This document shows positions 1-12,700 of a stretch of DNA of 64,000 nt, in pieces. Location of the stretch: positions 62,001 through 126,000 of the forward strand of contig SPDT01000007.1 in assembly GCA_008477525.1 (NCBI GenBank), in the 5' to 3' direction. Source of the DNA: Hypomyces perniciosus (lineage: Eukaryota > Ascomycota > Sordariomycetes > Hypocreales > Hypocreaceae). The notes beneath the pieces were generated by a model. The model was not told the origin of the DNA. It saw only the letters and a program-made list of their open reading frames with translations, and ran no database searches. A program made the translations under genes and the position numbers. The stretch's first letter is position 1. The number at the start of each line of letters is the position of its first letter.

Positions 1-3000
1 TTAGTATAAGGCTTTGCAGACTAGTATTTTCTTTAAAAGTCTTAAATCCCAATAATATAATTGCTTAGATTAAAGAGCCTTATTTTAGCTAATAGTAAAG
101 CAGCAGTATAGTTTACTGACTATATAATCTTAAATATAGGAATAAGGGAATATAGAAAACTATATGTATTTTTTATTACTAATCTCTTAAATTAAAACCC
201 CTTTATCTTTAGAATACTATAGCTATAGTAATATAATCCTAATATTGACTAGCCTATATTTACAGTTACCTTTAACTTACAATACTATTTAATAAATTAT
301 TGCCTTTAAACCTGTACTGCACTAATAATTCCGAGCCTAATAACTATTTTATATAATATTAATATCCTAGGTAAACCCTTAAAGTCAGCACTTTATACTA
401 TTAGCAAGAAATAAGATAATATATTAAAGAGGATAAAAAAGAAGGTTCAGAAAAAAGTTAAGTTCTAAGCCTATATCGAAAATATATTAAAGGAAATAAC
501 GCTTTAATAAGGAAAAAGGGACCTATATATTAACCTTACACTAATACCAAGGCAAAATCACTACTGCACTTATCGACTTAATAACTATAAACGACTAAAG
601 ACTAAAGTATAAATAATACTAAACAAGCCCTTAACACTAGTCTTAATAACGCCTATAGCCAGTAGCTGCTAATATTAACGCTAATATAACCTAGTATAAC
701 TCCTTAAACTAAGTATACTAATACTTAATAAGCCTGCAGCAATAGCGCTATATAAGCGACCTAACCTAATAGATATTTAAATATCTGCCATAATATTATT
801 TATCTAATTCTATAAAGACCTATCTGCCTAGTATATAAAATTAACTTAGGCAGATTTAATAAAAGATATATAAAAGCGGGAATATAAAGTATATTAACTG
901 CTAGAGCTTAATAAGAATACCTTTGCAAATATATTATAAGGATAAGGCAGCTTTGCAGCGGTATAAGCATTATTCCCTATAGCTTTTTATAATTTCCTCG
1001 CGCACTACTATAGCAGAAAGTACCTTTAAAGGATATTAAAGTCTGATATTAATAAGTTTATAAAAGTAAAGCTAAAATTAATAGAAAGTAATATTTAAAA
1101 GAAACTTCTTAACTAGCTATAAAATAAAATTATTGGCTTCCTCCTATAACTGGTAAATAAGCTTCCCCTTAAGAGATTATAAGACTATAAAATTGAGCTT
1201 TTACTAGGGAAAGAATTACTATATTAAAAGAACTGCTTAATATTATTAAATAAACTCTAAGTAATAAGAAAATAGCTAGACGAGAACCTAGCTAAAGGAT
1301 TTATTAGGGAATCTAAAGTAAGATATACTGCCCCTTTGCTTTTTACTATAAAACCTAAAAGAGGCGTCTATATTTATTAAAACTATTAAAGCCTTAATAA
1401 TATTACTATAAAGAATCATTACCTATTACTGCTAATCCAAGAGATACTAGATACTGTATATAATACTAGATTTTATACTAAGCTAGATATAATAGCCGCT
1501 TTTAATAAATTTAGAATCGCAGAGGGATATAAATGGAAGACAGCGTTTATAACCTGGTTTAGGTTATTTAAAACCTTTATTATACCTTTCAGTTATTATA
1601 ATGCCCTAGCCTTTTTTTAATACTATATTAACTATACCTTATATAATTTACTTAATAAGATTTATATAGCCTACCTTAATAATGTTTTAGTTTACTTGGC
1701 TACGCGAAAGGAATATTAATAATATATATAAGAAGTTATAGATAGATTAATTGACGCAGGTCTCTAAGTCGATATTAAAAAATGCAAATTCAAGATAATA
1801 AAAATAAAGTGCCTTAGCCTAATTATTATAAGCAATAACATTAAAATAGACCCTGAGAAAGTAGCTGCAATTATAAGTTAAAAGAGACCCTTAAACCTCT
1901 GTAAACTTTAACGCTTTTTAGGCTTCGCGAATTTCTATTAGCAATTTATTAAAGACTTCTCTAATATCTATAAGCCCTTAAACAGCCTTTTAAAGAAAGA
2001 TATACTATAGAATTAAATAGATTTTTATACCGCTGTATTCAACTATCTTAAAACCTAGTTTATAACCGCCCTAATCCTTGCCTTTTTTAATTATAATAAA
2101 AAGACAGTCCTAGAAACAGATACCTAAGACTAGGCATCTAGTAATATTCTCTCCTAATACAATAAAAATAATATTTTGCAACTAGTAATATACTTTTTAT
2201 TAAAGCATTTACCCGTTAAATGCAATTATAAGATTTATAATAAAAAACTGCTAGCTATTATTAAATTATTAAAAAAATAGCGCCTTAAGCTTTAAGGTAC
2301 AGAAAATAAATTCGAGATTATTATAGACTATAAAAACTTAAAATACTTTATAACCACTAAAGCATTAAATTAAAGATAAATCTGCTAGTTTCAATTCCTA
2401 TCTTAATATAATTTCTAGATTATTTACTAGCCTAGGTTAAAAGCAGTAAAGCCTAATATATTAAATAAGAGATTTTAGGATATCCTAGTAAAGTTAAACT
2501 AGGATAACAGCCAATTAAAAGAAAGAAAGAGAACTTTACTCCTGGAAAGCTGCTTTAATCCCTATACCTATACCGATATTATAAAAAGCATAGATAATAA
2601 AAACCTATTTACTGTAATAGCTGGTACTTTAATCCTAGACTTAAAGATATCGATTAATAGAATAATTAATAAAGCCTATAAAATATCAAATATAGTAAGT
2701 ATTATAATACAGGCGCTCTAAGACCTAGCTATTTAATAATAGCCTAAAAACATTTAAAGTAATTTAAAGGCAGCTATATAAAACTTTTAAATCCGCAGCA
2801 ATTAAATATATTACTAGGAATAACTTTTCCTCCTGCTAATAGATAAAGTAAAGATATAAGTTATATATTAAATATACGTTTCTAGGCTAAAGGGATACTT
2901 AGGATAAGTAAAAACACTAAACCTCTTTAACTATATATACTAGTGGCTGCAAATATCAGCTAATATTAATACTTTCGTTAAAGGTTATAACCTATACTTT

Positions 3001-4360
3001 TAAATAAAGTTAAGTAGGTCTGCTCCCTTAAAATTCCTAAAACCACTACTAATACTATTCCAGGCCTAAAGCGATATTTCAGTAAACTATATTATGCCAC
3101 TACTTAACTATAACCAGTAAGGCTTAGTCTATAAAAATATCTTTATAGTAGTATACTGCTTAATAAAAATATACTATTTTATCGCTACCTGTCCACTTAA
3201 CGCTAAAGAATTTACTGACGCCTTTATCTTGCGCGTCTATACCTTATATAAAGCCCTAGAAATAATTATATTAGACTAAGGCACCCAGTTTATATCCAAG
3301 TTCTAGAAGCAGCTATCTTAATAACCTAAAATTCACTTTAAATATTCCTTAGCCTATTATTTAAAAACTAATAGCTAGACTAAATAACTAAACGCAAAAG
3401 TAAAGTAGATTTTAAGCAGTTTATAAGTTTTTACTAGAATAATTAAATAAACTAGTTACCACTTATAGACTTTGCCTAGAATAATTAAATATCTAAGATA
3501 ACAGGAACCTCGCTATTTTTTGCAAATTATAGTTTTTACCTGCGCCTAAAAGTTAAGCCTTTAAACCCCTACCTGCTAAACCTATTTATCGCTTAAAAAA
3601 GGAGTTTCTATAAAGCAAATACTATAGCTAAGCGTTTTTAATAAATCCTAGATTAACTAAAAGCCTTTATAGTATAATCGATTGCCTGATATAAGGCCGC
3701 GGCTAATATATTAAAGAAAGACTTATATTAATTCGCAGTCGGCAAAAAGGTATAGTTAAAGACTAAATACTTTAAAATAAACTGCCTAATAAAAAAGGGA
3801 GATAATAAATAGGTAGGCCTATATAAAATCCTTGATATATACCTTTAAGCTTACTGACTTAAACTCCCTGACTATATCTATATTTTCCTTATATTCTATA
3901 ACTCTTTCTTTAGACTACTGGCAGTTAATAAAGCAGGCTAATAGATATATCTGCCGGGATAAAATGCTATTAATAAGCGAGAGAATAAAAATACGTAGGG
4001 ATAAGTCTTTAAAAGAGATAACGAGATAAATGAAGTAGTGGAAAAGTGGGAATTTAATAAGATCCTTGACTGCTATAATAAGGATAGCCTATACTATTAT
4101 ATAGCCTAGAAACACTATGCACTAAGCTGGCAACCCGCAAAGGATCTAAAAGGATAAGACGCCGCCCTCTTAGAATACTATATGAAAAACCCCAACAAGC
4201 CCGGCCCGCCTGCCTAGGTTAAGAAGAGGAAGATAACTGACTAGCTGGACCCGCGACGCAGCAGCCGCTTACGATGGAATTGATATGATAGGAGGATTGG
4301 AATATATATAGTCTTGGAATAGCTATTTAAGGGCAAATAGAGTTTAAAAATGGGGGGTAC
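1..4360 (+). pseudogene. Gypsy-1: decayed chromodomain Ty3/gypsy pol
   Basis: This is the relic of a Ty3/gypsy polyprotein whose left end lies outside the window. Every frame is broken by stops, but the plus-strand domain order is still readable. The reverse transcriptase active-site region at about 1669-1701 reads AYLNNVLVYL (family form YLDDVLVYS). RNase H lies at about 2085-2500. The integrase zinc-binding and core region lies at about 2890-3500. A chromodomain-like stretch at about 4020-4225 contains LSWQPAKDLKG followed by NPNKPGPP. The D-to-N changes in the RT motif are G-to-A transitions, as RIP produces. A polypurine tract (about 4346-4357) leads into the 3' LTR. The chromodomain places it with fungal chromoviruses. 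The 65-aa open frame at 3832-4029 is only a remnant of this element. Confidence 0.85.
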
Positions 4361-4522
4361 TGTCACGGCACCAAGCCTGCCCTTTAATAACTTATTAGCA
4401 TCATATACATTCTCACGTAATAACTTGGTCCTATACCTTTAAACCATATTCTTATAGCTTCTTGCCTTATTCAAGGCACAATAAAGATATCACCTTAACC
4501 CGCTGTTCTATATACCGTAATA
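4361..4522 (+). repeat. 3' LTR of gypsy-1 (162 bp)
   Basis: It starts TGTCACGGCACC and ends CCGTAATA (unmutated form probably GTGACA or similar). Its length equals that of both LTRs of gypsy-2, and it aligns with them over its full length. The next base resumes copia A with AGTAT, a sequence that copia B has at the same place. Gypsy-1 therefore inserted into copia A, and AGTAT is the expected target duplication; its partner lies outside the window. Confidence 0.85.
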
Positions 4523-6849
4523 AGTATCTTAATTAATTTATTTATAATTTCCTAACCTACCTATTTTAAAGTGCTGTTTAGTTTATATATATAAGAAAGG
4601 GTAAGCTTTAAGATAATACCTTTTATATTAGCCTAGACTTAAAAGTATAATAAACTTTTAAGTATAATTACAGCTTTTTTATTATCCTACTTAAAAAAGT
4701 ATATAAAGATATTATATTATGTCTTTACTATATTTATAACGTTAAAAAAAGTATTAAAAAACAGTATTTTATTTTTTATTTAATAAAGGGTATATATATA
4801 ACTACATAGTATATTTCTTTTAAGTATTAAAAGCTAGTTATTCCTATTATAACTTTAAGGATAATCTTAAAGATTTGAATATACTTTAAAGAATAGTCTT
4901 AGCATTTATCTATTAAATAGTCTATAAGAAATAACCTATTTCGCATATATAAAAGTATAAGCTTTATAATCTATATATATATTCCTTTAATGCATATATT
5001 TTCTGTATTTTTTATAAGTACTTTAAGCGCTTTTAGTTTTAAATGTTTTAATTATAGATATTAAAGTTGTTTAAAGTTATATTATAGTATTACAGGATTA
5101 TATATTAGTCTTCTCTTACTTTTGAATACTATATAAATGTTATATTCTATATTAGAAACTATAAAAAAAGCTGTTAAGCTATTTAGTATAATATATTTAA
5201 AGATAGGGGCAATATAAAGTAATAAAGGGTTATATTAAAGAAATAAAAGATTATACCTATACTTTACTTTCTTTATAATAGTATTTAATTTAGCTATATT
5301 AGTATAAAGTATATTATTATACCCTATTAATTAAGTTTTTACTTTTTAAAGCTTTAATAAAAATATAATATTAATATAAAATCCTTTAACTACAGCTATA
5401 TTTAAAAGTTTAATAAAGTGCATTATCTTTTAATATAGATTATAAAAAGTATTTTTTCTTAAATAATAACCTCTTTTAATAATTTAATAGCTAAGTCTTT
5501 TTACTTTAATATAGTCTTTTTTATATTTAGTATAAAAAAGCTAAAAATAAAGTAATTCCTGCTATTTAGAAAATAAATAGCTTTATATATATTAAAGAGG
5601 GTATTTTAAAAGAGGCGGTAAAGTATATTTTATGCGTTAATATATATTAATACACTTATTAAATATACTGCAAAGCTTATATTTTTTTTATTAATTAAGT
5701 TTAAAAAGATTAAAGCAGCTATAATAGTTAAGGCTATTCCTTTTTATATTAAGGCAGTAGAGTTAATACCCCTTTTATTAAGCTTTTTATAAGTAATTTA
5801 TTATTTATTTTTTATAGGCGCGCGTAAATCTTAATAGTTTATTTAAGTATAAAAGTATATTTCTTTTTTTTATTAAACTTTTTAGCGAGTATAATCTATA
5901 CTTTACTGTAATTATTTAAAGGCTAAGTATACCTTTCAGGTTTATAAGGGCACTTTTTATTAATAAAAGGCTTTAAGTGTATATTACTATTGCCTAATAT
6001 ATTATTAAAGCAGTTATTAAGTATTATATAAAAGCTTTAAGTATAGTTCTTTATATTGTTTAAAGTATTTAAAAAAAGCTATTTAAATTAATTAAAGGAG
6101 AAGATTTTATTTATTTTACTACTTTTAATTAGGCCATTTATATAATATAAGTGGTAGGCAGTAAAGTTTAAAGTAAAGTATACTTTTATAGCTTTAAAGA
6201 AAGCTATTTAGGAAGCTATTCCTGTAACTTTAAGACATTTATACTTTACTGCATTTATATAAATATATGCCTAATAGGTGTATTATATTTTTAGCTTAAT
6301 ATTCCTTTACTTTACTTTATATAGTATATATTAATAGGATAAATATACTTTTTTATATATTATATTCTTGTAAAGAGCTGATTAATCTTTAAGCTTTTTA
6401 ATAATTTAGTAAATAGTAAATTTAATATTAAAGTCTTTATTATTATTATAGGCTGCTTTCATAATAATAGAGGCTAAAGCTGCAGCTTTAATGTCTATTA
6501 AAATTAAAATATAAATACTAGAGTTAACTGTTTTTTAGATTTAATTTAAAATTATATTATTAGCTTTCCTTTTCTTTTTATTTAAAGTAATATTAAACTA
6601 GTACTTTTAAAGTATACTATTATAGTAAATAAAGATATTTATTAAAAAGGTATTAAAATTAAACTTTTAAACTATATACTTTTTTACTTTTATTCAAATA
6701 GATAGCTTAATAGTAAAGAAATAATTATTTAGTTAATTAAGGAAATTAAAATTTATTTTATTTTAAATTTTAGCAGTAGTTATATAGTTAATTAAAATAG
6801 TAATTTATTTAATTTACTAAACTATTGATTTTAGCTTTATAAAAGTAAT

Positions 6850-7111
6850 TGTCAGAGACCCTCTTTGGGGCAGACGGATCGGGCGAGGGGCTGCGACCCT
6901 AGGGAAGAGTAGAGGAGGTTGAAGAGCAGTCACTTAGAGGAGAGATAGATGCTAACTAGCAGGTAATAAGCCAGAAACTAGTAGTTAGGTGTAGCAGCAG
7001 TAGTTTACTGGTCTCTGAAGTTCTATATCTTCGGGGACCACAGTTGCTTTTATATATACATTCCGGCCTATATAATATCATGAGAGCTCCGGAGCTTCCG
7101 GTCTCCTGACA
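6850..7111 (-). repeat. Solo LTR of the S family, nearly unmutated
   Basis: This 262-bp unit starts TGTCAGAGACCC and ends GGTCTCCTGACA, giving imperfect 11-12 bp inverted ends. It is flanked on both sides by GTAAT (6845-6849 and 7112-7116). The uninterrupted sequence is seen in copia B and C, so the insertion is clean. Two other copies (28595-28856 and 38477-38737) are in opposite orientation. Read on the minus strand it has a TATATAAAAG box about 75 bp from its start, so the minus strand is probably the transcribed sense. It keeps GC-rich, CpG-containing sequence inside a heavily RIP-mutated host. Confidence 0.85.
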
Positions 7112-7244
7112 GTAATATCCTTTATACTATTTATATTAAAAGATAGCTTTAACAGTTTAAAGGTAAAGGTAAAGGGAATAAAGAGAAATCATATCTAAGT
7201 GGAAGTTTTTAGTAACTTTAATAGTTATTACCTATACTTATAAC

Positions 7245-7520
7245 TACAATAGAGCGCACTATAGCTATATAAAGTATAGAGAGATAGGAAATAAAGCGTG
7301 ATTCTATAAAAGCGAATATACTATAGTGGCCTCGCTATATATATATATAGCTAATATAAAGAAGAAGCTGTATATAGGCGCTTATAGTGCCTGTATAGTC
7401 TGATATATCGCTTATGCGATATGTATATTATCTTGTATCTGCTGATAAAGCAGATAAGAGCTCCTTAGCGCCGGCCTTAGCGCTAATAAGCGGTAGGGCC
7501 CCGGCCTACTTAACCTAACA
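7245..7520 (-). repeat. 5' LTR of copia A
   Basis: It aligns along its length with the LTRs of copia B, C and D. Its right end, TTAACCTAACA, gives the least mutated form of the family's terminus, which reads AATA in other copies. It carries a small extra segment, a duplicated GCGCCGGCCTTA-like stretch near 7468-7485, and so is slightly longer (276 bp) than the 263-bp LTRs of copia B. Confidence 0.75.
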
Positions 7521-8597
7521 GTAACTATTAAAAAGGAGGGCTAAAAAGTAAGGATTTTAGTGTAATTGGATAACTGACTTCTGGAGGAACTTTGGTGTAA
7601 GTTAGGAATTCTCTTTTATCCTTAATAATAATAGTTAAGCTAGGACTAGCTTCCCATTTACCCTAGACTTAATACAATACTTAAAATGGGTATTGTAAGA
7701 AATCTAATTAAAATGGTTTCCTGTTTATATAGCTGTAAGTCGATTTAAGCGATTTTATATATAAATGAATTTTACAGAAAATAGGAATATAGCTATAAAC
7801 CTAACTCTGCTACTATACGCTTATTATTAAGTTAAAGGACTATTATAAAAGATGAAGTATTATTTTATAATTACTTTTATACTATAGCTATATATTACTA
7901 GATATTCTATAGCTTTTAGCTATTAAATTAAATATAATTTAATTGTTTATTTTATTGTTTACCTAGTAAACTGTTAGTTGTTTCTTTATTGCTGCGTTAT
8001 ATATACCTTCCTAGAAGTTATATATAAATAAGGTTTAGTATAACCTTGCTATTTTAACAATTACAATATAGCCCTTTTACTAGCCTAGGAAAATAGCTTT
8101 AATATTATATTTATTTAAAAGCTATAGACTTACTAGGACACTATATTTTCTAAGAGAGACAAAATCTCACCTTAGCTTTCAAGTATTTAACTTATTTAAC
8201 AATTAAAGGGAAACTAAACCCTTTATTTTTATATATTAGGAAATCACTAAATCTACTATACTAATAACTCTTGCCTTTAAGATTAAAGAGTAACTGCATC
8301 TACTAAATAAAAGTCTATAGTTATATTATTATTAATATTTACTGCAAGGCTTCCTTTAATACTATAACAGAAACTTTTAAAAGGTAAGGTTAGCCCCCTT
8401 TAAATTAAATTATTATAGGTAACTTTAATGCCTTATATTAAATATAGTAACTAGGCTAAGTCCTAGATACTATAAGTAATAGACTAGCTATATAAACAGA
8501 TAAATATAACCTGATCCCTGCCTTTATAAACGCCCCTATAAAGGATTGTAGAAAATGCATTAACTTTATTTTCTTTAACTGCCTTATATTAACAACT
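7521..8597 (+). pseudogene. LINE endonuclease relic, first part
   Basis: This is a stop-riddled plus-strand sequence with the pattern of a non-LTR retrotransposon endonuclease (EEP fold, as in fungal Tad-like LINEs). A motif GNFNALY at about 8418-8438 matches the family's GDFNAHH with RIP-type changes. Upstream there is a stretch resembling the family's NIYRPP region (KVYSYIIINIY, then a Lys/Ala). The reading continues across the copia B insertion into 15725-16569. The rest of the interval is too decayed to read. Alternative: another endonuclease-bearing retroelement. Confidence 0.6.
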
Positions 8598-8860
8598 TGT
8601 GGCAGAGCGCAGCATAGGTATGTGGAGTATAAAGAGATGGGAAACGAAGCTTGATTCTATAAAAGAGAATATGCCCTAGTGGCCTCACTATATATACATA
8701 TAGCTAACACAAAGAAGAAGCTGTATATAGCGCTGTAAGCGTCTGCACCGTCTAACACATCGCTTACGCAATATATATATCAGCTTGTATCTGCTTTATA
8801 AGCAGATAAAAGCTCCCTAGCGCTAATAAGCAGTAAGGCCCCAGCCTACTTAACCCAATA
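8598..8860 (-). repeat. 3' LTR of copia B
   Basis: This 263-bp terminal repeat starts TGTGGCAGAGCG and ends CCCAATA in plus-strand reading. It matches the right LTR at 15462-15724 and is preceded by the target duplication CAACT (8593-8597). The following CACCCCCTAG is internal element sequence shared with copia C. Confidence 0.9.
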
Positions 8861-9329
8861 CACCCCCTAGTTAATAAAGCTATTCCCAATACTTTATTAA
8901 CTGTTACTCTAGCCTATTTATAGTCTTGCAACTAACTAGCTGCGCTCCTAAAGCCTCTTTTACTTAATTAAAAGCTCCTTATTATAAACACGCATTAATA
9001 TTCTATTATAGAGGTAAAAGGAATATAAGCGCTATAACTATTATTATTTTATAATAATAGGAAGTTAAATAATAAAGCTCTTAAGCAGGTAAATTAGTCT
9101 TAAATAGCTAGAATAAATATATTAGCTGCCCCCCTAGCCCTTATTCCTCGCTCTTTTTCTTTAGTTATTAATATTATTATTATTAATATTAATAACAATA
9201 TTAACAGCAATATAGCCTTTACTGTAAATATTATACTTTTAATTAATTCCCTTTACGCTGCGTGTTTATTAGCTAACAGCGAAATTACAGAAAAAGAATA
9301 CTTTATCGGTAAAGCGTAATCGCAGTCGC

Positions 9330-9710
9330 CCCCTAAAGGTAGCTTATTGCGGCGTTGGTTACTTGGCTGGCCAAGCAGCTATACCTATTACTACTCCTGC
9401 GCCTGCTCCTGCACTAGCTCCTGCTTTTACACCAGCTAGTCCTGGCCGGTCTAGGTATACTACAGCTATTACCGCTTTTAATATGCGTTTAGCTGCTGTT
9501 TATAAAGTATACTTTACTGTTAAGGCAGCTTTATCCTTATCTTTATCGGCTCCTCCTTTTACTACTGCTATCCTGGCCCCTGCCCCTATTACTGCTGCTG
9601 CTACTCCTTTTACTGCTCCTGCCGCTACCCCTGCTACTATACTGTTATCCCCTCTTTATAAAGGTTATCTAAAGTCGGCAATCGCCAGCAAAAGAGACTT
9701 CTCTTAGTAT
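9330..9710 (-). other. GC-rich Ala/Gly/Pro-coding island in copia B
   Basis: This stretch is rich in GCT, CCT and GCC triplets inside a very AT-rich element. A 114-codon frame is open on the plus strand, but the element is coded on the minus strand. The equivalent stretch in copia C keeps an 89-aa minus-strand frame. It lies downstream of RNase H and some 500 bp before the 3' LTR. It may be the remains of a 3' extension of pol or an extra small frame. I see no recognised domain. Confidence 0.45.
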
Positions 9711-12700
9711 ATTTCTATCGCCTACTTTTAGTAGTATACTGCTTACTTTAATGGTAATTATTAATATACCTTTTAGTAAACTCCTCTTTAATTTACTTAT
9801 ATTACTTTATTTAATTGTATACTTTATAGTTATTTAATGCTTATATTAATTATATACTAGCTTTTTTAAGCTATAAGTAAACAGGATAACTAGGTAAATA
9901 TATTATCCTTTTTTTATATATTTATAAGTTTATATAATTAAATGGCAACTTAATATAAAAAGGCATTGCGCCTTTAATTTAACCTATTAAAAGAGGAGAA
10001 TTTAGTTTACTTTAAAAAAGCGGCTGCTTTAAGTAATAGTGATAATAATAATAATGCCTTTTATATACAAGCGCGTAAAGGCTAGAAAGCTTTTAGAAAA
10101 TAGTTATTACAGTAATAAAATATACCTTTATAGCTGGTAGTCTATAGGCTAGAATTAATTAATTTCCTATATTCTTATATATTTTATTCCAGTAACTGTA
10201 TATCTATTAAATTTAATAGTGCTTTAAAGTATTTAAAGCATTATTATAATAAAGCTTTAATAAACCTATTAATAAATATAAAGTTAATAAAAAAATAAAA
10301 AACTATAAATAATCCTTTTTAATATTCCTGTTAAAGCTATATATTTTATATATTAATATAATATAGGCAAATACTAATTTATATACTCTTTTTAATTATA
10401 AGATATATAATTAATTAATTATTATAATTAATATTTTAATTAACGCTAAAGTTAAATTTTATTTTTTAGAAAAGGCAATATAAACCTATAGCCTCCTTTA
10501 CTATTTAAGTAAAGGCAAGCAGCTTAGTTTCTATTATTAATATACTAATAGTACTTTAGCGCATTATATTTTATAGGATAAGGCCTAAGAAAAGTATAAT
10601 AAAATACCCTTAAAACAATCTTTAAATATTTATATTATTAGTAAAGGAAGTATCGCTTAAAGTAGTTAAAACCTATATTTCTCCTCTCCTTTTATATTAA
10701 AAAGCTAAAAAACGCTATATATATAAATAGTGGATTAGCTGGTTAACTGCTTTAAGGTACTCTTTACTAGGGTTAATTAAAAACTATAATAAAGCTAAGG
10801 CGCTATAAGCTATATTAGGCCTTATTATAATAGCTGTATAGAGCATTAATCCTACTTTCTTTTAATATATTTTAATAGTTGCTTTTAAAGCTTATAATAT
10901 ACTTTTCCAGAGCTCTATAATAGGTATTAAAATTATAAAAAGCTATATTCTTTTATAAAGCCTGAATTATTTTGCAATTTTCTTAAAATAAGTTTTATAA
11001 AAAAGGTATATCCTATACTCTATATAGTTTTAGGTAATCTTAATCTTTAAAAACTACTATATATCTCCTTTACTATGAAGTTTATACTTTACTTTTAAAG
11101 CGTTTAATAGTTTAATATAAAGAGCTTTATTATTATAATAATATATAAATAGGATATTATCTATATAGAATATAATAAAGATTTTCCGAGCTTTATTATA
11201 AAAGAGATAGGGCTTTTTAGAGTTTAAAATTAACCTTTATTACTTTAAGGTTAAAGATAGTTTATTAAACTATAGCTTTAGCGAGTCCTTTAAGCTATAT
11301 AAGGCTTTTGTAAGCTTTAAACAGACATTTAGCTACTTAAAACCCTTAAAAAGCTTATATATAACTAGTTTTAAGTTTTTATCCTTAAAGGCATTAAGAA
11401 AAGTATTTTTAATATTATACTGCTTTAATTTAAAGTTAAATTTTACTGTAAAAGCAATAAGTATATAGAAAGAATGCGCTGCTAATATAGCTATATATAT
11501 ACTTTTTATAGTAAAGTGCTTTTATAAGTCCCTGTAGATTATAAAGCAAGCTTTATAGTATTTTAGATTTCTATTTTAGTTAAACTTATAAGTAAAAACT
11601 TAATATACTAGTAATAGCTTTATTATTGCCTTTAAGTATAGTATTTCTTACTAGGTTCCTTTTATATATAAAAAGTTAATTTTATTATATATAGCTTGCT
11701 TAAACTTATCTTTAAGTAGGTGTTTTATAAACTCTTTCTAGTTTTTTAGCGATTTCGCTAAATCCTTTTAATAAATAATTAATTTATTAAAAGCTATACT
11801 TTTCTAGGAAAAAGATTTTTAATTTATTACTATATTAAAAACAGTAAATACTATTTTTATACTTTTTTATTTATTACTTATCAGCTTTTATTAATTAAAC
11901 AGCAGTTAATATAGTATTAAACTAAAAAGCCTAATAATTATTAAATATATACTGGGCTTATTATCTTTAAAAGCAGTGCTTAAGGTATATATTTTAGTTT
12001 TATATACTAGGAAATATTTATTAGCCTTTTTTGCAGGTTATTTCCCTTAAAGTTTTAAGCTTTTATAAATGTTAGCTACTGCTTTGCCGCTTAAGGGATT
12101 ATTAGCTAGCATTTCTTTAAAGGTTTACTTTTCTTTTATAGAAATAGGTAAGTCTTTTATATACTAATCTACTTTTAGCCTCAGCAGACTATCCTCCTTT
12201 ATTAGGTTGTATACCTTTAATATATAAGGCTGTTTTTCCGCTATATCCTATTCTATAAAGGGGGATAAGTCGCTTATTAAAGTATTGCTTAAGGTTTCTG
12301 TTAATGCACTAGTATTATTTATAGAGATTAACTGTTTTAGGGTAGCCTTTAATATTTAAAGACTAAAAGGTCCTTTTAAATGCGCTAGTGGCTTGCTTAA
12401 AGTATTTATTAAACTATTTTTAACGCTTTATACCTCTACTACCTTTAAAGGTATACTTTTTTCTTTTATATTACCTATAAAGGTATTCTTTACTGCAGGA
12501 ATATATATAAGGAAGAGTTTAAATTCCAGTTTATTTTCTTTAACCTTATTAAACAGTTTATTTAATTTAACTATAAATAGCTTATCTGCAATCTTTTTAT
12601 TACTATTAAAAAAACTAGTTTTATTAAATTATATATTCCTTATAATAATTACTTTCACTAGGCAGGGTAATTAAATGCAATATATATTATTTACAGTATA

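Larger units (their letters stand above)
4523..7520 (-). mobile_element. Copia A: RIP-degraded Ty1/copia, 5' part
   Basis: This is the 5' half of a Ty1/copia element read on the minus strand. It aligns with copia B (about 13.0-15.7 kb) and copia C (about 34.8-37.5 kb). Its 5' LTR is at 7245-7520 on the right. Its 3' part would lie to the left of gypsy-1, which inserted at 4523. No frame is open. Compared with B and C it is more AT-rich, so it is heavily mutated. A solo LTR (6850-7111) sits inside it. The LTR is followed by GTAAC, the likely target duplication. Confidence 0.8.

Noticed and set aside
9363..9707. 114-codon plus-strand frame rich in Ala/Pro
   Set aside because: It is antisense to the coding strand of copia B and reflects a GC-rich repeat-like stretch.
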